A DNA stretch of 64,000 bases from an uncultured Kordia sp. GTDB taxonomy: Bacteria > Bacteroidota > Bacteroidia > Flavobacteriales > Flavobacteriaceae. The position numbers were made by a program, and so were the translations under genes. Position 1 is the first letter of the stretch; every line of letters starts with the position of its first letter. The stretch covers positions 62,001 to 126,000 of the forward strand of contig NZ_CANLEA010000013.1 in assembly GCF_947489565.1 (NCBI RefSeq), in the 5' to 3' direction. The notes beneath the pieces are model-generated. The model had not been told where the DNA came from and ran no database searches. It worked only from the letters and a program-made list of their open reading frames with translations. This document shows positions 26,074 to 34,317 of this stretch, piece by piece.

Positions 26074-27600
26074 TTAATCACCAAGATCAGGCTTCATTGT
26101 ATGATCATATAATTTGTAATACCAATATTGAGCAGGGTTTACATTGCCTTCAAATTCATTACTGTACATTATTGTTTCTTTTCCAGTACGCTGTGTTTTA
26201 TAGATAAGTTTTAAACGTAGTTTTGTTTTAATTATGCCATGATATTTTGGAATACTTAATTCCCAATACGTTTTCGGGATTAAATACAATTGATGTAAAG
26301 CATGATTGTCTATAAGGTGAATTGTTCCTGCTTTTATATCACTCTCCAAATCTTTTTGCAGATATTCAATAGCTTCCCAGTGTCCTTCCCAATCGCCCTC
26401 CCAATCACTTTCTAAATCTCCGTCACAATTGCTGCCATCACAATCATCCTTGCAATACTTTGCTTGAACCACCAAATCTAGCTTACTTTGATAGGCTTCA
26501 AAAAATATAGAATCTTTTGTATTGTTTGTGATGTAAAACTTATACCCTTCATATACTTCTTCAAATATTTCATTGCGTTCTGTATCAACAACAATGTCTA
26601 ATGTATTTGGTTTGAAATTGTACATAGAAGTAATTTTTTTAAATACATTTTTAGAAGGCAACCAACCACCATGACTTCTCGATACAGGTATATTTCCTAT
26701 AGAACCTACTTCATAACTAGCTTCTCTAATATGTGAAATATTGAACTTTTGTAAAATTGCGTCTGTAGAAGTTTTTCCAGAAGCTAGAAATCGATTCAAC
26801 TCTAATGTTTTAGTATCAATAGTTGCTATTTTTCCTTGCTGGTTGATATAACAGATTTTTCCATTATTCTTTAACTGAATCAAGTTGTCTGTTAGTGTTT
26901 TTGGATTAATTCCATCAAACCAAGTATCAGTGACAAATCCTTTTTTGAAATTGGCAACACCATATTTGGTTTGATAAGATTTTTCATAGCGATCTCTGTA
27001 AGAATACACTAAATAATCTCCGAACTCCTGTATTTGATCGTATTCAATGCCTTTAAAGTTAGATTCGTATTTTTCTTTTACATTACCATATTCATCGAGA
27101 TAAACGTATGTTTTTTTGTCGAAAAAGTCTTCATTTACGAAATTGATTCCTTTTTTAATAATTTCTCCCTTTTTATTGACTAGGAGAAATTCTCCACCTC
27201 TAGTAAAAATAGTAGCGTATCCATCTTCTTTAAAATCATACAGCATAAGATAACCTCCAAAAAGCTCTTTACCTTTTTTGTTTATATAAAAAGAATGATT
27301 GCCTTTATATGCGATGGCAATTCCATAGTGAAAGTCACTTGCAGAGTCAAATTGATTAGGGATGACTAATTCTCCAGAAGTATCTATAAAACCAAAATAG
27401 CCATCCAAGCGGACTTTTGCCAAACCATCATGAAAGTTAAAAGCTTCTTCATAAATTGGAGAAACAACAATTTCTCCTTTCACATTGATAAATCCCCAAG
27501 AATCATAAAAATTAAAAGGAAATAATGTGCGTTCTGAATTTTGTCCTAAAACGGAGAAATTCACTAAAAATAAGAGTAGAAATAGTTTAAAATATCTCAT
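26074..27600 (-). CDS. secreted WG-repeat protein
   Basis: This 508-residue protein has a signal peptide (ending FSVLGQ) and three or more WG repeats in the first 130 residues (WGFINVKGEIVVSPIYEEA, YFGFIDTSGELVIPNQFD, YINKKGKELFGG), a blade-like structure usually found in surface or periplasmic proteins. Around residues 379-402 there is a Cys/Asp/Trp-rich stretch with short tandem units (LESDWEGDWEGHWEA) preceded by four Cys. The C-terminus is beta-rich and unrecognised. It has no obvious operon partner; its stop adjoins that of csaA. Binding partner unknown. Confidence 0.78.
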   Translation of the reverse strand: MRYFKLFLLLFLVNFSVLGQNSERTLFPFNFYDSWGFINVKGEIVVSPIYEEAFNFHDGLAKVRLDGYFGFIDTSGELVIPNQFDSASDFHYGIAIAYKGNHSFYINKKGKELFGGYLMLYDFKEDGYATIFTRGGEFLLVNKKGEIIKKGINFVNEDFFDKKTYVYLDEYGNVKEKYESNFKGIEYDQIQEFGDYLVYSYRDRYEKSYQTKYGVANFKKGFVTDTWFDGINPKTLTDNLIQLKNNGKICYINQQGKIATIDTKTLELNRFLASGKTSTDAILQKFNISHIREASYEVGSIGNIPVSRSHGGWLPSKNVFKKITSMYNFKPNTLDIVVDTERNEIFEEVYEGYKFYITNNTKDSIFFEAYQSKLDLVVQAKYCKDDCDGSNCDGDLESDWEGDWEGHWEAIEYLQKDLESDIKAGTIHLIDNHALHQLYLIPKTYWELSIPKYHGIIKTKLRLKLIYKTQRTGKETIMYSNEFEGNVNPAQYWYYKLYDHTMKPDLGD

Positions 27601-27663
27601 ATTTTAAATATAAAACATTTCTATTGAATCTAGTACTGTTAAAGAATAAAAAGTAATTATTGC

Positions 27664-29835
27664 TTACTTCTTAGCTTGTACCAATTCCAGTTGATCTACA
27701 GAAATAGTAGTAGTGAAAAGTCCATAATTTACAGTAGCTTTTCCTTTTTCGAGACTATCAATAGTTCCCACAGCTTTTCCATCATGCATACGTACGCGAT
27801 CACCAATTTTTAAGATTGGTTTTGGCTTTTCAGCTTCCTTTTTTGCAGCTTTTTTCTTTTCGATTTTCTTTTCTTCACGAATAACCGCTACTTTTTGAAT
27901 GACTTCTTTTTTAGCTTCTTTTTGTTTGGCTTTCTGTATTTTCTTTTCTTGAGTAGATTGCTTTTTCCGTTTAGAATTTTCCGTTTCCACAATACGTAAA
28001 AACTCAGAAATTAGTGGACGTTTCTTTTTATTATCAAAATAACGTTCGGCAATTTCGTTGATTTTATTACCCAAATGAATCATGCGTTTATCATGATCAT
28101 ATAATTGTTGATAGCTTTCTAATTTTGACTTCGTTTTGACATTCAAAGCTTCCAAACGTTCGTTTTCTTCGCGTGCTCTGATTTCTTCTTCTCTAAGCAA
28201 TTTTGATGTCTTTTCCATAGCGCTACGTTCTTTCTGTAATTTTGCAATGGTAGCATCAAAACGAACTTTTCCACGTTCAATTTTCTTTTTTGCTTTGTTG
28301 ATCAAACTGTATGGAATGCCATTTTTTTGCGCCACTTCAAACGTAAAGGAACTTCCTGCTTGTCCTAATGCCAATTGATAGATTGGGAGCAAGGTTTTAC
28401 GATCAAACATCATATTTGCATTGGTCGCATGCGGTAATTCGTTTGCCAATAATTTTAAGTTGGAATAATGAGTTGTGATGATTCCAAAAGCCTCACGTTC
28501 GTAAAAAACTTCCAAAAAGGTTTCTGCCAAGGCGCCACCTAATTCTGGATCACTTCCGGTACCGAATTCGTCAATTAAAAACAGAGTTTGGTTATTACAC
28601 TTTTTCAAGAAGTAATTCATCTGCTTTAGACGATAGCTATACGTACTTAGATGGTTTTCAATCGATTGTCCATCGCCAATATCGGTTAGAATTCGTTCAA
28701 ACAGACACATTTTACTGCGTTCATGCACAGGAACTAACAATCCGCTTTGCAACATTAATTGTAATAAACCAATGGTTTTTAGCGTGATACTTTTTCCTCC
28801 AGCATTTGGTCCAGAAATTACAATAATCCTATTATCCTGACTTAACTCAATGGTTTGCGGATACGTTTTTTCATTTCGTTCTTTATTCGTCAAATAGAGT
28901 AGAGGATGATACGCATCTTTCAAAAACAGTTCGCATTTTTCTGAGATTTCAGGTAAAATTGCATTCATGGAAGCTGCATATTTTGCTTTGGAATAACTCA
29001 CATCTAAATCACTTAAAAAGTCTTGATATTCTTCTAAAAGTGGTGCAAATGGACGTGTAAAGTCTGTTAATTCCTTTAAAATACGTGTTACTTCTTCTTT
29101 TTCTTCATATTCTAAATTGGACAATTCTCGTGAATATTGCAATGTTGCTTCTGGTTCAATATATACAATGCTTCCTGTTTTAGAATTTCCCATGATGGCA
29201 CCTTTGACTTTTCGTCTGTGCATCGCTTTTACAGCTAAAACTCTACGATTATCAACCACAGTTTCACGAATTTCATCCAAATAATCTGCTTGATTATATC
29301 TGCTCAAAGCAGAAGAAAAACTTTGATTGATTTTACCACGAATGCTTAAAATTCCACGACGAATTCGTGCTAGTTCTGAAGAAGCAGTGTCTTTTACTTC
29401 TCCAAAACGGTTGATCACATTGTCAATCTCTGTGATAAGAACTTTGGTGAATTCAATGCGTTCTGCACGTGATTGTAATGTAGGATAGTATTCTTGAAAT
29501 TTTTTAAAAAACTTAATCAATAAGTTAGTAGCGCTTGAAATTGCTGAAATTTTACGAAATCCTTGAATTTCCAAGAAGCTGTTTTCAATGGCTAATAATT
29601 TAATTTCCAATGAAATTCCTTCAAAACCATGATTTGGGATTACATTTTCATTTTCAAAAGATGCTAGGTATTCATTTACATACGCTAAGTTTGTCAGCAA
29701 TACATCTTTGTCTTGAAAGGGTTTTGTATCACTAATTTTTTGCTTTCCGTAAGTCGTTACAGCATGCTCTGAAACCTGTTGTAAAACAGTTTCAAACTCT
29801 AAATCATCTAATGTTTTGGAATGTATTTTAATCAT
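27664..29835 (-). CDS. mutS2: MutS2-type DNA-binding ATPase, lacking a Smr domain
   Basis: The start is placed at the ATG at 29835 (MIKIHSKTLDDLEFETVLQ), matching the family N-terminus; a TTG at 29850 would add five residues. The protein (about 723 residues) has the MutS2 core and clamp helices, Walker A ISGPNAGGKSITLKTIG (about 336-352), Walker B LFLIDEFGTGSDPELGG and the TTHYSNLK switch. A long Lys/Glu-rich coiled region (about 520-670) leads to a small KOW-like domain (IGDRVRMHDGKAVGTIDSL), where the chain ends. The C-terminal Smr nuclease domain of classical MutS2 is absent. Roles inferred from the family: anti-recombination or rescue of collided ribosomes. Confidence 0.88.
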   Translation of the reverse strand: MIKIHSKTLDDLEFETVLQQVSEHAVTTYGKQKISDTKPFQDKDVLLTNLAYVNEYLASFENENVIPNHGFEGISLEIKLLAIENSFLEIQGFRKISAISSATNLLIKFFKKFQEYYPTLQSRAERIEFTKVLITEIDNVINRFGEVKDTASSELARIRRGILSIRGKINQSFSSALSRYNQADYLDEIRETVVDNRRVLAVKAMHRRKVKGAIMGNSKTGSIVYIEPEATLQYSRELSNLEYEEKEEVTRILKELTDFTRPFAPLLEEYQDFLSDLDVSYSKAKYAASMNAILPEISEKCELFLKDAYHPLLYLTNKERNEKTYPQTIELSQDNRIIVISGPNAGGKSITLKTIGLLQLMLQSGLLVPVHERSKMCLFERILTDIGDGQSIENHLSTYSYRLKQMNYFLKKCNNQTLFLIDEFGTGSDPELGGALAETFLEVFYEREAFGIITTHYSNLKLLANELPHATNANMMFDRKTLLPIYQLALGQAGSSFTFEVAQKNGIPYSLINKAKKKIERGKVRFDATIAKLQKERSAMEKTSKLLREEEIRAREENERLEALNVKTKSKLESYQQLYDHDKRMIHLGNKINEIAERYFDNKKKRPLISEFLRIVETENSKRKKQSTQEKKIQKAKQKEAKKEVIQKVAVIREEKKIEKKKAAKKEAEKPKPILKIGDRVRMHDGKAVGTIDSLEKGKATVNYGLFTTTISVDQLELVQAKK

Positions 29836-29951
29836 TGTAAATTTGGGCAAATTTTAATCTGCACATTACCGCGGATTTTTAGCCGAAGGCAAAGGTACTT
29901 ATTTATATGTTGATTCTGAAATGAATTTCAACCTGACAAAAAATTGATCAC

Positions 29952-30617
29952 ATGAACGTAAAAATTGAAGAAAGCTGGAAGTTTCATCTTGAAAATGAAT
30001 TTGAACAACCTTATTTTAAGGAATTGATCAGTTTTGTGAAATCAGAATATACAGAACATCAATGTTTCCCGAAAGGAAAAGATATTTTTGCGGCTTTTGA
30101 TCATTGTCCATTTCATCGCTTGAAAGTAGTTATTATAGGTCAAGATCCATATCATGGTGTAGGGCAGGCGAATGGCTTGTGTTTTTCCGTAAATGATGGA
30201 GTTTCGCATCCGCCATCATTAATCAATATTTTTAAAGAGATTAAACGTGATATTGGAGTAGATACGCCAACTAGCGGAAATTTAGAACGTTGGGCAAAAC
30301 AAGGTGTTTTATTACTCAATGCTACGTTGACAGTTCGCGCGCACCAAGCAGGAAGTCATCAAGGAAAAGGTTGGGAAACGTTTACGGATGCTGTAATTAA
30401 AGTGATTTCGGAGAAAAAAGAAAATGTAGTGTTCTTACTTTGGGGCGGTTTTGCAAAGAAAAAAGGAGCAAAGGTAGATAAGAGTAAACATTATGTATTG
30501 ACCTCAGGACATCCATCGCCTTTAAGTGCAAATCGCGGATATTGGTTTGATAATAAGCATTTTAGTCGTTGTAATGATTATTTGGTGAGTCAACGTATTG
30601 AAGGCATTCGTTGGTAG
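29952..30617 (+). CDS. ung: uracil-DNA glycosylase
   Basis: The 221-residue family 1 enzyme removes uracil from DNA. It shows the water-activating loop VVIIGQDPYHGVGQANGLCF (catalytic Asp in GQDPYHG, about residue 65) and the minor-groove intercalation loop TSGHPSPLSANRGYW (His in GHPSPLS). Length is typical. It is divergent from mutS2. The last 57 bases of the gene are repeated at 31798-31854 with only silent changes, indicating that a second ung 3' end lies downstream. Confidence 0.96.
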   Translation: MNVKIEESWKFHLENEFEQPYFKELISFVKSEYTEHQCFPKGKDIFAAFDHCPFHRLKVVIIGQDPYHGVGQANGLCFSVNDGVSHPPSLINIFKEIKRDIGVDTPTSGNLERWAKQGVLLLNATLTVRAHQAGSHQGKGWETFTDAVIKVISEKKENVVFLLWGGFAKKKGAKVDKSKHYVLTSGHPSPLSANRGYWFDNKHFSRCNDYLVSQRIEGIRW

Positions 30618-30723
30618 TTTCCAAAACGAATGACAAAAAACAGTCTCAGAATATCAATAATGGTTCTAAACATATTATTCATGTCAATGTATTCGGTATT
30701 AATTATATGTAGTGATCATCTTT

Positions 30724-31248
30724 CTACCAAAAAATCCTTCGAAGTGTGTTTTCCTTTGTTAGGATATAATGTTTAATCACTCCGAGAATATGCATAACTA
30801 AAAGCACCATCATAATTACTGACATTATTTCGTGTCCTTTTAATGGCATTATTTCGTCTTTATTCAAAATTAAATTAGCATTATCATTCATAAGCGCATC
30901 TCCATAACCTCCTAAAATCATAGTTCCAATTCCAGAAATAGATATTCCAAAAAGTAGTATGTAAAAAGCATTATGTATCCAAATCACTAATTTATCATTA
31001 AAATTGGAGCCAGTTTTTAAATCTTCAGGTCTTGGAGACTTGAAAAACAACCAACTTCTAATGATCGTCATTATAAATACGATTATTCCAAGTACAGCAT
31101 GAATTTTTATGAATCCCATCTTTTCAGAGGTTTCTAAACCTGCCATGTACTTTCCCATCGGAAACAATAATAAAATAAGGAATGCAGTAAGCCAATGAGT
31201 TATTATTGTTCCACTGCTGAATTTTTTTGTTAGGTCGTTTTTAAACAT
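30724..31248 (-). CDS. cytochrome b561-type membrane protein
   Basis: This 174-residue protein has four membrane helices with haem-ligand histidines in expected places: TIITHWLTAFL in helix 1, IKIHAVLGIIVFIM in helix 2 and the VMHILGVIKHY region at the end. It fits the prokaryotic cytochrome b561/YceJ group, which moves electrons from quinol to other acceptors or superoxide. It is divergent from an HxlR regulator, across 191 bases that hold duplicated boxes and a palindrome, so control by that regulator is likely. The pair is flanked by ung and an ung 3' relic, hinting at acquisition as a unit. Confidence 0.85.
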   Translation of the reverse strand: MFKNDLTKKFSSGTIITHWLTAFLILLLFPMGKYMAGLETSEKMGFIKIHAVLGIIVFIMTIIRSWLFFKSPRPEDLKTGSNFNDKLVIWIHNAFYILLFGISISGIGTMILGGYGDALMNDNANLILNKDEIMPLKGHEIMSVIMMVLLVMHILGVIKHYILTKENTLRRIFW

Positions 31249-31272
31249 CTTTTACATTTCTTTGTAGCAAAT

Positions 31273-31402
31273 TACTTTGATATTCAAAAAGCTACTAATT
31301 TTCATCAAATTATTTCAGTACCTTTTTAGGTACCAATTCTTTTGATCTTCTGATTTGATCTTTCTTGTGTATTAGCTACTTTAGTATTCAAAATGGTAAT
31401 AA
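31273..31402. promoter_or_regulatory. putative HxlR operators in the divergent intergenic region
   Basis: Two 26-base boxes sharing 21 positions lie at 31273-31298 and 31377-31402; both read TACTTTnnTATTCAAAA followed by nGnTAnTAA. One is 25 bases upstream of the cytochrome start, the other 37 bases upstream of the hxlR start. Between them a perfect palindrome GTACCT-TTTT-AGGTAC (31318-31333) resembles the GTAC-ended operators reported for HxlR/DUF24 regulators. Confidence 0.5.
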
Positions 31403-31439
31403 ATATCCTCAAATCCTCATAGTATTCTAAAATATAATT

Positions 31440-31778
31440 ATGACTGAAGAAGAACGAAAAATAAGAATTAGAGATGTAACTGATGTGCTAGAATTGATTG
31501 GAAATAGATGGCGTGGACCAATTTTATCTTATTTATGTGAATCTCCTAGGCGCTTTTCTGAATTAAAGGATACACTTGGAAGTATTACTCCAAGAATTTT
31601 GATCAAGGAATTAAGATATTTAGAGATGAATAAGATGGTGTATTCGGAAAAAAGTACAATTGCAGGTAATTCTGTAGTTTATGGACTAACTGAACATGGA
31701 GAAAGTATTGAACCTGTGATTGTAGCAATTCATAATTGGGCTAAAGAACATCGAAAACTTATTTTAAACAAAGAATAG
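31440..31778 (+). CDS. HxlR-family transcriptional regulator
   Basis: This 112-residue winged-helix protein matches the HxlR/DUF24 family: LELIGNRWRGPILSYL (residues 17-32), RRFSELKDTLGSITPRILI as the recognition region and the wing around YGLTEHGESIEP. Many relatives sense electrophiles or quinones through an N-terminal Cys; here the only Cys is in SYLCESPRR (residue 33), not at the usual N-terminal site, so the signal may differ. It is divergent from the cytochrome b561 gene, its likely target. Confidence 0.87.
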   Translation: MTEEERKIRIRDVTDVLELIGNRWRGPILSYLCESPRRFSELKDTLGSITPRILIKELRYLEMNKMVYSEKSTIAGNSVVYGLTEHGESIEPVIVAIHNWAKEHRKLILNKE

Positions 31779-31797
31779 TTTCGTTGCAGAATGATCT

Positions 31798-31854
31798 TTT
31801 AGTCGTTGCAATGATTACTTGGTAAGTCAACGTATTGAAGGTATTCGTTGGTAA
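31798..31854 (+). pseudogene. relic of a second ung 3' end (19 codons with stop)
   Basis: These 57 bases match the last 57 bases of ung (30561-30617) at 52 positions. The five differences are all silent in the ung frame: TGT/TGC, TAT/TAC, GTG/GTA, GGC/GGT and the stop TAG/TAA. That pattern means the fragment comes from an ung allele that was under protein-level selection before it was truncated, rather than from random drift of a recent copy. It starts 19 bases after the hxlR stop. Confidence 0.8.
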
Positions 31855-31860
31855 ACTTTT

Positions 31861-31905
31861 TTAGATTCGCTGTGCTGTTAGACACGCTTTGCTTTTGGTA
31901 TTTTA
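31861..31905 (+). repeat. copy of the GCTTTGCT/TTAGA dispersed repeat
   Basis: The stretch contains TCGCTGTGCTGTTAGACACG then CTTTGCTTTTGGTATTTTAG, modules shared with the block at 38973-39760. Confidence 0.55.
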
Positions 31906-32023
31906 GAAGTGTTGCCTAGAAATGACAAATTAATAGATACTAATCTGTAAGGTTTTGTTTCTTCTTGTTACTAAGTGTATGTTGTAAGTTAAAGAATGTA
32001 AAATTGTAACGTGAAGAAATAAA

Positions 32024-32054
32024 AAAAGGCTACAATATGATATTGTAACCTTTT
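32024..32054 (-). terminator. terminator after the 54-residue lipoprotein
   Basis: A 14-bp stem with one mismatch (32024-32037 with 32041-32054) and a 3-base loop is followed on the minus strand by a T run (complement of the A run at 32021-32027). Confidence 0.7.
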
Positions 32055-32076
32055 ATATATAATTGGAAAGTTTTTA

Positions 32077-32241
32077 CTAGTATACTTCTACGCAGTTTGC
32101 TTCTTCCGCGTTTGCAGTCATAATGTAGTTTTCCTTTGCGTCGTCAGTATCAGCAAAGTTTACTCCTTTACCCATACAATTTGATCCACATGACGCTAAT
32201 AATAAACCTGCTGCAGCTAATAATAAGATTGATTTTTTCAT
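32077..32241 (-). CDS. small lipoprotein (54 residues)
   Basis: I translated this short gene by eye from the ATG at 32241: MKKSILLLAAAGLLLASC is a clean lipoprotein signal with a strong lipobox (LLASC, Cys 18). The mature 37 residues include two further Cys (SNCMGKG and EANCVEVY), which could form a disulfide, and are otherwise polar. A terminator at 32024-32054 follows. It has a long 5' region with competing hairpins (see 32443-32479). No family recognised; small lipoproteins of this kind are common in flavobacteria. Confidence 0.72.
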   Translation of the reverse strand: MKKSILLLAAAGLLLASCGSNCMGKGVNFADTDDAKENYIMTANAEEANCVEVY

Positions 32242-32442
32242 AATAATAGTAGTTGTAATGTTAATAATCTGATAAATTTGGTTTTAATGAAAGTAACATT
32301 TTGCCCTTATTACTTTCTGATATCAAATGTAGTGTGCGGAGTGTTAACCGAAACATTTTCTCGATTACCTGTTTAAATTTTCGTTAAATGACACAAAATC
32401 GTTCTTTTTTGTCGATTCATAGGGTGAAAAATACCATTCACC

Positions 32443-32479
32443 GATAAAAAGCCCCTGTTGAAAAGGGGAAAAATCCCCT
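32443..32479 (-). promoter_or_regulatory. mutually exclusive hairpins resembling an attenuator
   Basis: AGGGG at 32464-32468 can pair with TCCCCT (32474-32479) or with CCCCT (32452-32456). Read on the minus strand the first hairpin precedes the second, and the second is followed by a T run (32450-32446), the layout of an antiterminator and terminator. No ligand-binding domain is recognisable, so it may simply be a terminator. Confidence 0.4.
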
Positions 32480-32553
32480 AAAGAAACAAGTATTTATACG
32501 TGTACTATAATTTGTAGAATTATGAATAATACCCTAAATAGGTCGTAAAGAGG

Positions 32554-32578
32554 AAGTGCAACTTACAAAGTTGCACTT
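32554..32578 (-). terminator. terminator of the SUI1-DUF1835-phosphorylase-NMT1 operon
   Basis: A perfect 10-bp stem, AAGTGCAACT (32554-32563) and AGTTGCACTT (32569-32578), has a 5-base loop and lies directly after the stop at 32582. The following T tract on the minus strand is interrupted. Confidence 0.6.
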
Positions 32579-32581
32579 ATT

Positions 32582-33436
32582 TTATAGGAGTTTGTATGTC
32601 AAATCGTTATAATCCCATTTTTCAGGAATGATGTCCAAACTATGAAGCTTGTCTTGGACTTTATGAATGGTTTCTTCATCTATCAATTCTTGACTCCATT
32701 CAGTTAATGACAACCATTTTTGTACATCTTCTAATTGTTGTTCGTAACGTGCAGCAATCGTTTCGTCGATATTTGGAATATCCTTAAATTTTGCCGTCAT
32801 CTCATTGATAATGTTTAAAACAGTTTTAACGGTTTCTTCATCTTCTTCTAACAATTCAGTACGAACGGCAATGACAAAACATGGCCAAGGTGTAGGACAA
32901 TCGGCTACACGTTTAAATATTCCCTGATCGACCAAAGGTTTCGTTGTAAAATGTTCCCACATGAAATAATCACCTTTTCCTTTGTTCAATCCGTCAATAG
33001 CACCTTCTAAGTTATTGATCACTTCAAAACCTAAATCATCTGTGTTCCAACCATTATTTTCTGCGTTTATATACGCCATTAAGTGCGAACCAGATCCATA
33101 ACGGCTAATAGCAGCTTTGGTACCTTCTAAATCTTCTATAGTATTGTAGTTCGCTTCCGCAGCAACATGAATTCCCCAAATTAAAGGTGATTGCACAAAA
33201 GTTTGTACAATTTTAGCAGGATTTCCAGCAATGATATCTTTAATGATTCCTTCCGTGAGGATGACTGCAATGTCAATTTTTTTATTTCGAAGTGCTTTAC
33301 ACATTGCACCAGTTCCACCAGGATAATCTTTCCAGCGCAAACTGATACCTTCTTTTTCGTATGAACGTTCTTTAAGTGTTAAATACCATGATAGGTTGAA
33401 ATGTTCAGGAACACCTCCAATGTTAATTTTCTTCAT
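32582..33436 (-). CDS. NMT1/THI5-like substrate-binding-fold protein without signal peptide
   Basis: This 284-residue protein has the periplasmic-binding-protein type 2 fold of the SsuA/NMT1/THI5 group: INIGGVPEHFNLSWYLTL at the start, WKDYPGGTGAMCKALRNK, DIAVILTEGII and AAISRYGSGSHLMAYI. It has no signal peptide or lipobox, and no ABC permease or ATPase is nearby, so it should be cytosolic. Cytosolic relatives include the yeast pyrimidine synthase THI5, but its Cys-rich motif is not seen here. It closes an operon with a nucleoside phosphorylase, so a nucleobase-like ligand is a fair inference, not more. Confidence 0.7.
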   Translation of the reverse strand: MKKINIGGVPEHFNLSWYLTLKERSYEKEGISLRWKDYPGGTGAMCKALRNKKIDIAVILTEGIIKDIIAGNPAKIVQTFVQSPLIWGIHVAAEANYNTIEDLEGTKAAISRYGSGSHLMAYINAENNGWNTDDLGFEVINNLEGAIDGLNKGKGDYFMWEHFTTKPLVDQGIFKRVADCPTPWPCFVIAVRTELLEEDEETVKTVLNIINEMTAKFKDIPNIDETIAARYEQQLEDVQKWLSLTEWSQELIDEETIHKVQDKLHSLDIIPEKWDYNDLTYKLL

Positions 33437-33447
33437 TTGGGACTTTT

Positions 33448-34317
33448 TTATACTAATTTACCTAAAGTATATTGAATCAATTGATCCACAGTTTCTTTCG
33501 GTGTATTGCTAAATTCACCAAGAGGTCTATTGGCAATAATAGCATTCATGGAAGCTGAGCGATGACCTAATAGATTTGCCAATCCATAAATACCTGCAGT
33601 TTCCATTTCTAAATTTGTTATTTTTTTAGTGTTATGATTAAAGGTTGCAAGCTTATCATTTAATTGTTCATCTTGTACATTCAATCGTATTTTTCGACTT
33701 TGCGGACCGTAAAAGCCAACATTTGTTGCTGTAAATCCTAATACAGTTCGTTCAGACGTTAATTGGTCGATTAACTTTTGATCACCTTTCACCACATACG
33801 GTTCTGATTTTTTAGGAGACCAATTGCATTGTTGTAAGAAAGCATCTGAAAACTCCTTTTGCAATACATGATCGCTCTCGTAAAAGTGTAATAAACTATC
33901 GAAACCGATAGCATATTCGCTAATTAAAAAACTATCTACCGGAATATTCGCTTGAATAGAACCAGAAGTTCCAATTCTGATAATATCTAATGAAGTAAAA
34001 TCTTCCTTTATAGTTCGCGTAGCAAAATCAACATTGACTAGTGCGTCTAATTCATTAAAGACAATATCAATATTATCGGTTCCGATTCCTGTAGAAATGA
34101 CAGAAATACGTTTTCCGCGAAGAGTTCCTGTATGTGTTACAAATTCTCGTTTTGCTTTTTTGAGTTCAATAGTATCAAAATATTTACTTACAGAACCTAC
34201 ACGATCAGGATCACCTACCGTAATAATAGTGGTTGCAATATCTTCTGGAAGTATGTTTAAGTGATAAATACTTCCATCTGGGTTTATAATTAATTCAGAT
34301 TCAGCTATTCTATTCAT
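33448..34317 (-). CDS. nucleoside phosphorylase (PNP/UDP family)
   Basis: The start is set at the ATG at 34317 (MNRIAESELIINPDGSIYH), giving 289 residues; an upstream in-frame start at 34425 would only add 36 residues overlapping the DUF1835 gene. Family motifs are ITVGDPDRVGSVSKYF (phosphate and ribose loop), ISTGIGTDNIDIVFNELDAL, RIGTSGSIQANIPVDSF and TNLEMETAGIYGLANLLG. It cleaves a nucleoside with phosphate in salvage; base preference (uridine or purine) cannot be fixed. It overlaps the DUF1835 gene by eight bases, showing translational coupling. Confidence 0.87.
   Translation of the reverse strand: MNRIAESELIINPDGSIYHLNILPEDIATTIITVGDPDRVGSVSKYFDTIELKKAKREFVTHTGTLRGKRISVISTGIGTDNIDIVFNELDALVNVDFATRTIKEDFTSLDIIRIGTSGSIQANIPVDSFLISEYAIGFDSLLHFYESDHVLQKEFSDAFLQQCNWSPKKSEPYVVKGDQKLIDQLTSERTVLGFTATNVGFYGPQSRKIRLNVQDEQLNDKLATFNHNTKKITNLEMETAGIYGLANLLGHRSASMNAIIANRPLGEFSNTPKETVDQLIQYTLGKLV

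Larger units (their letters stand above)
32242..32581. other. 340-base region between lipoprotein and NMT1/THI5-like gene
   Basis: No coding frame is seen. On the minus strand, in order of transcription, it holds the operon-end hairpin (32554-32578), competing G/C hairpins (32443-32479), a further stem GGTGAA/TTCACC (about 32423-32441) and, closer to the lipoprotein, a -7-like TACATTTG (32331-32324). Confidence 0.45.
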
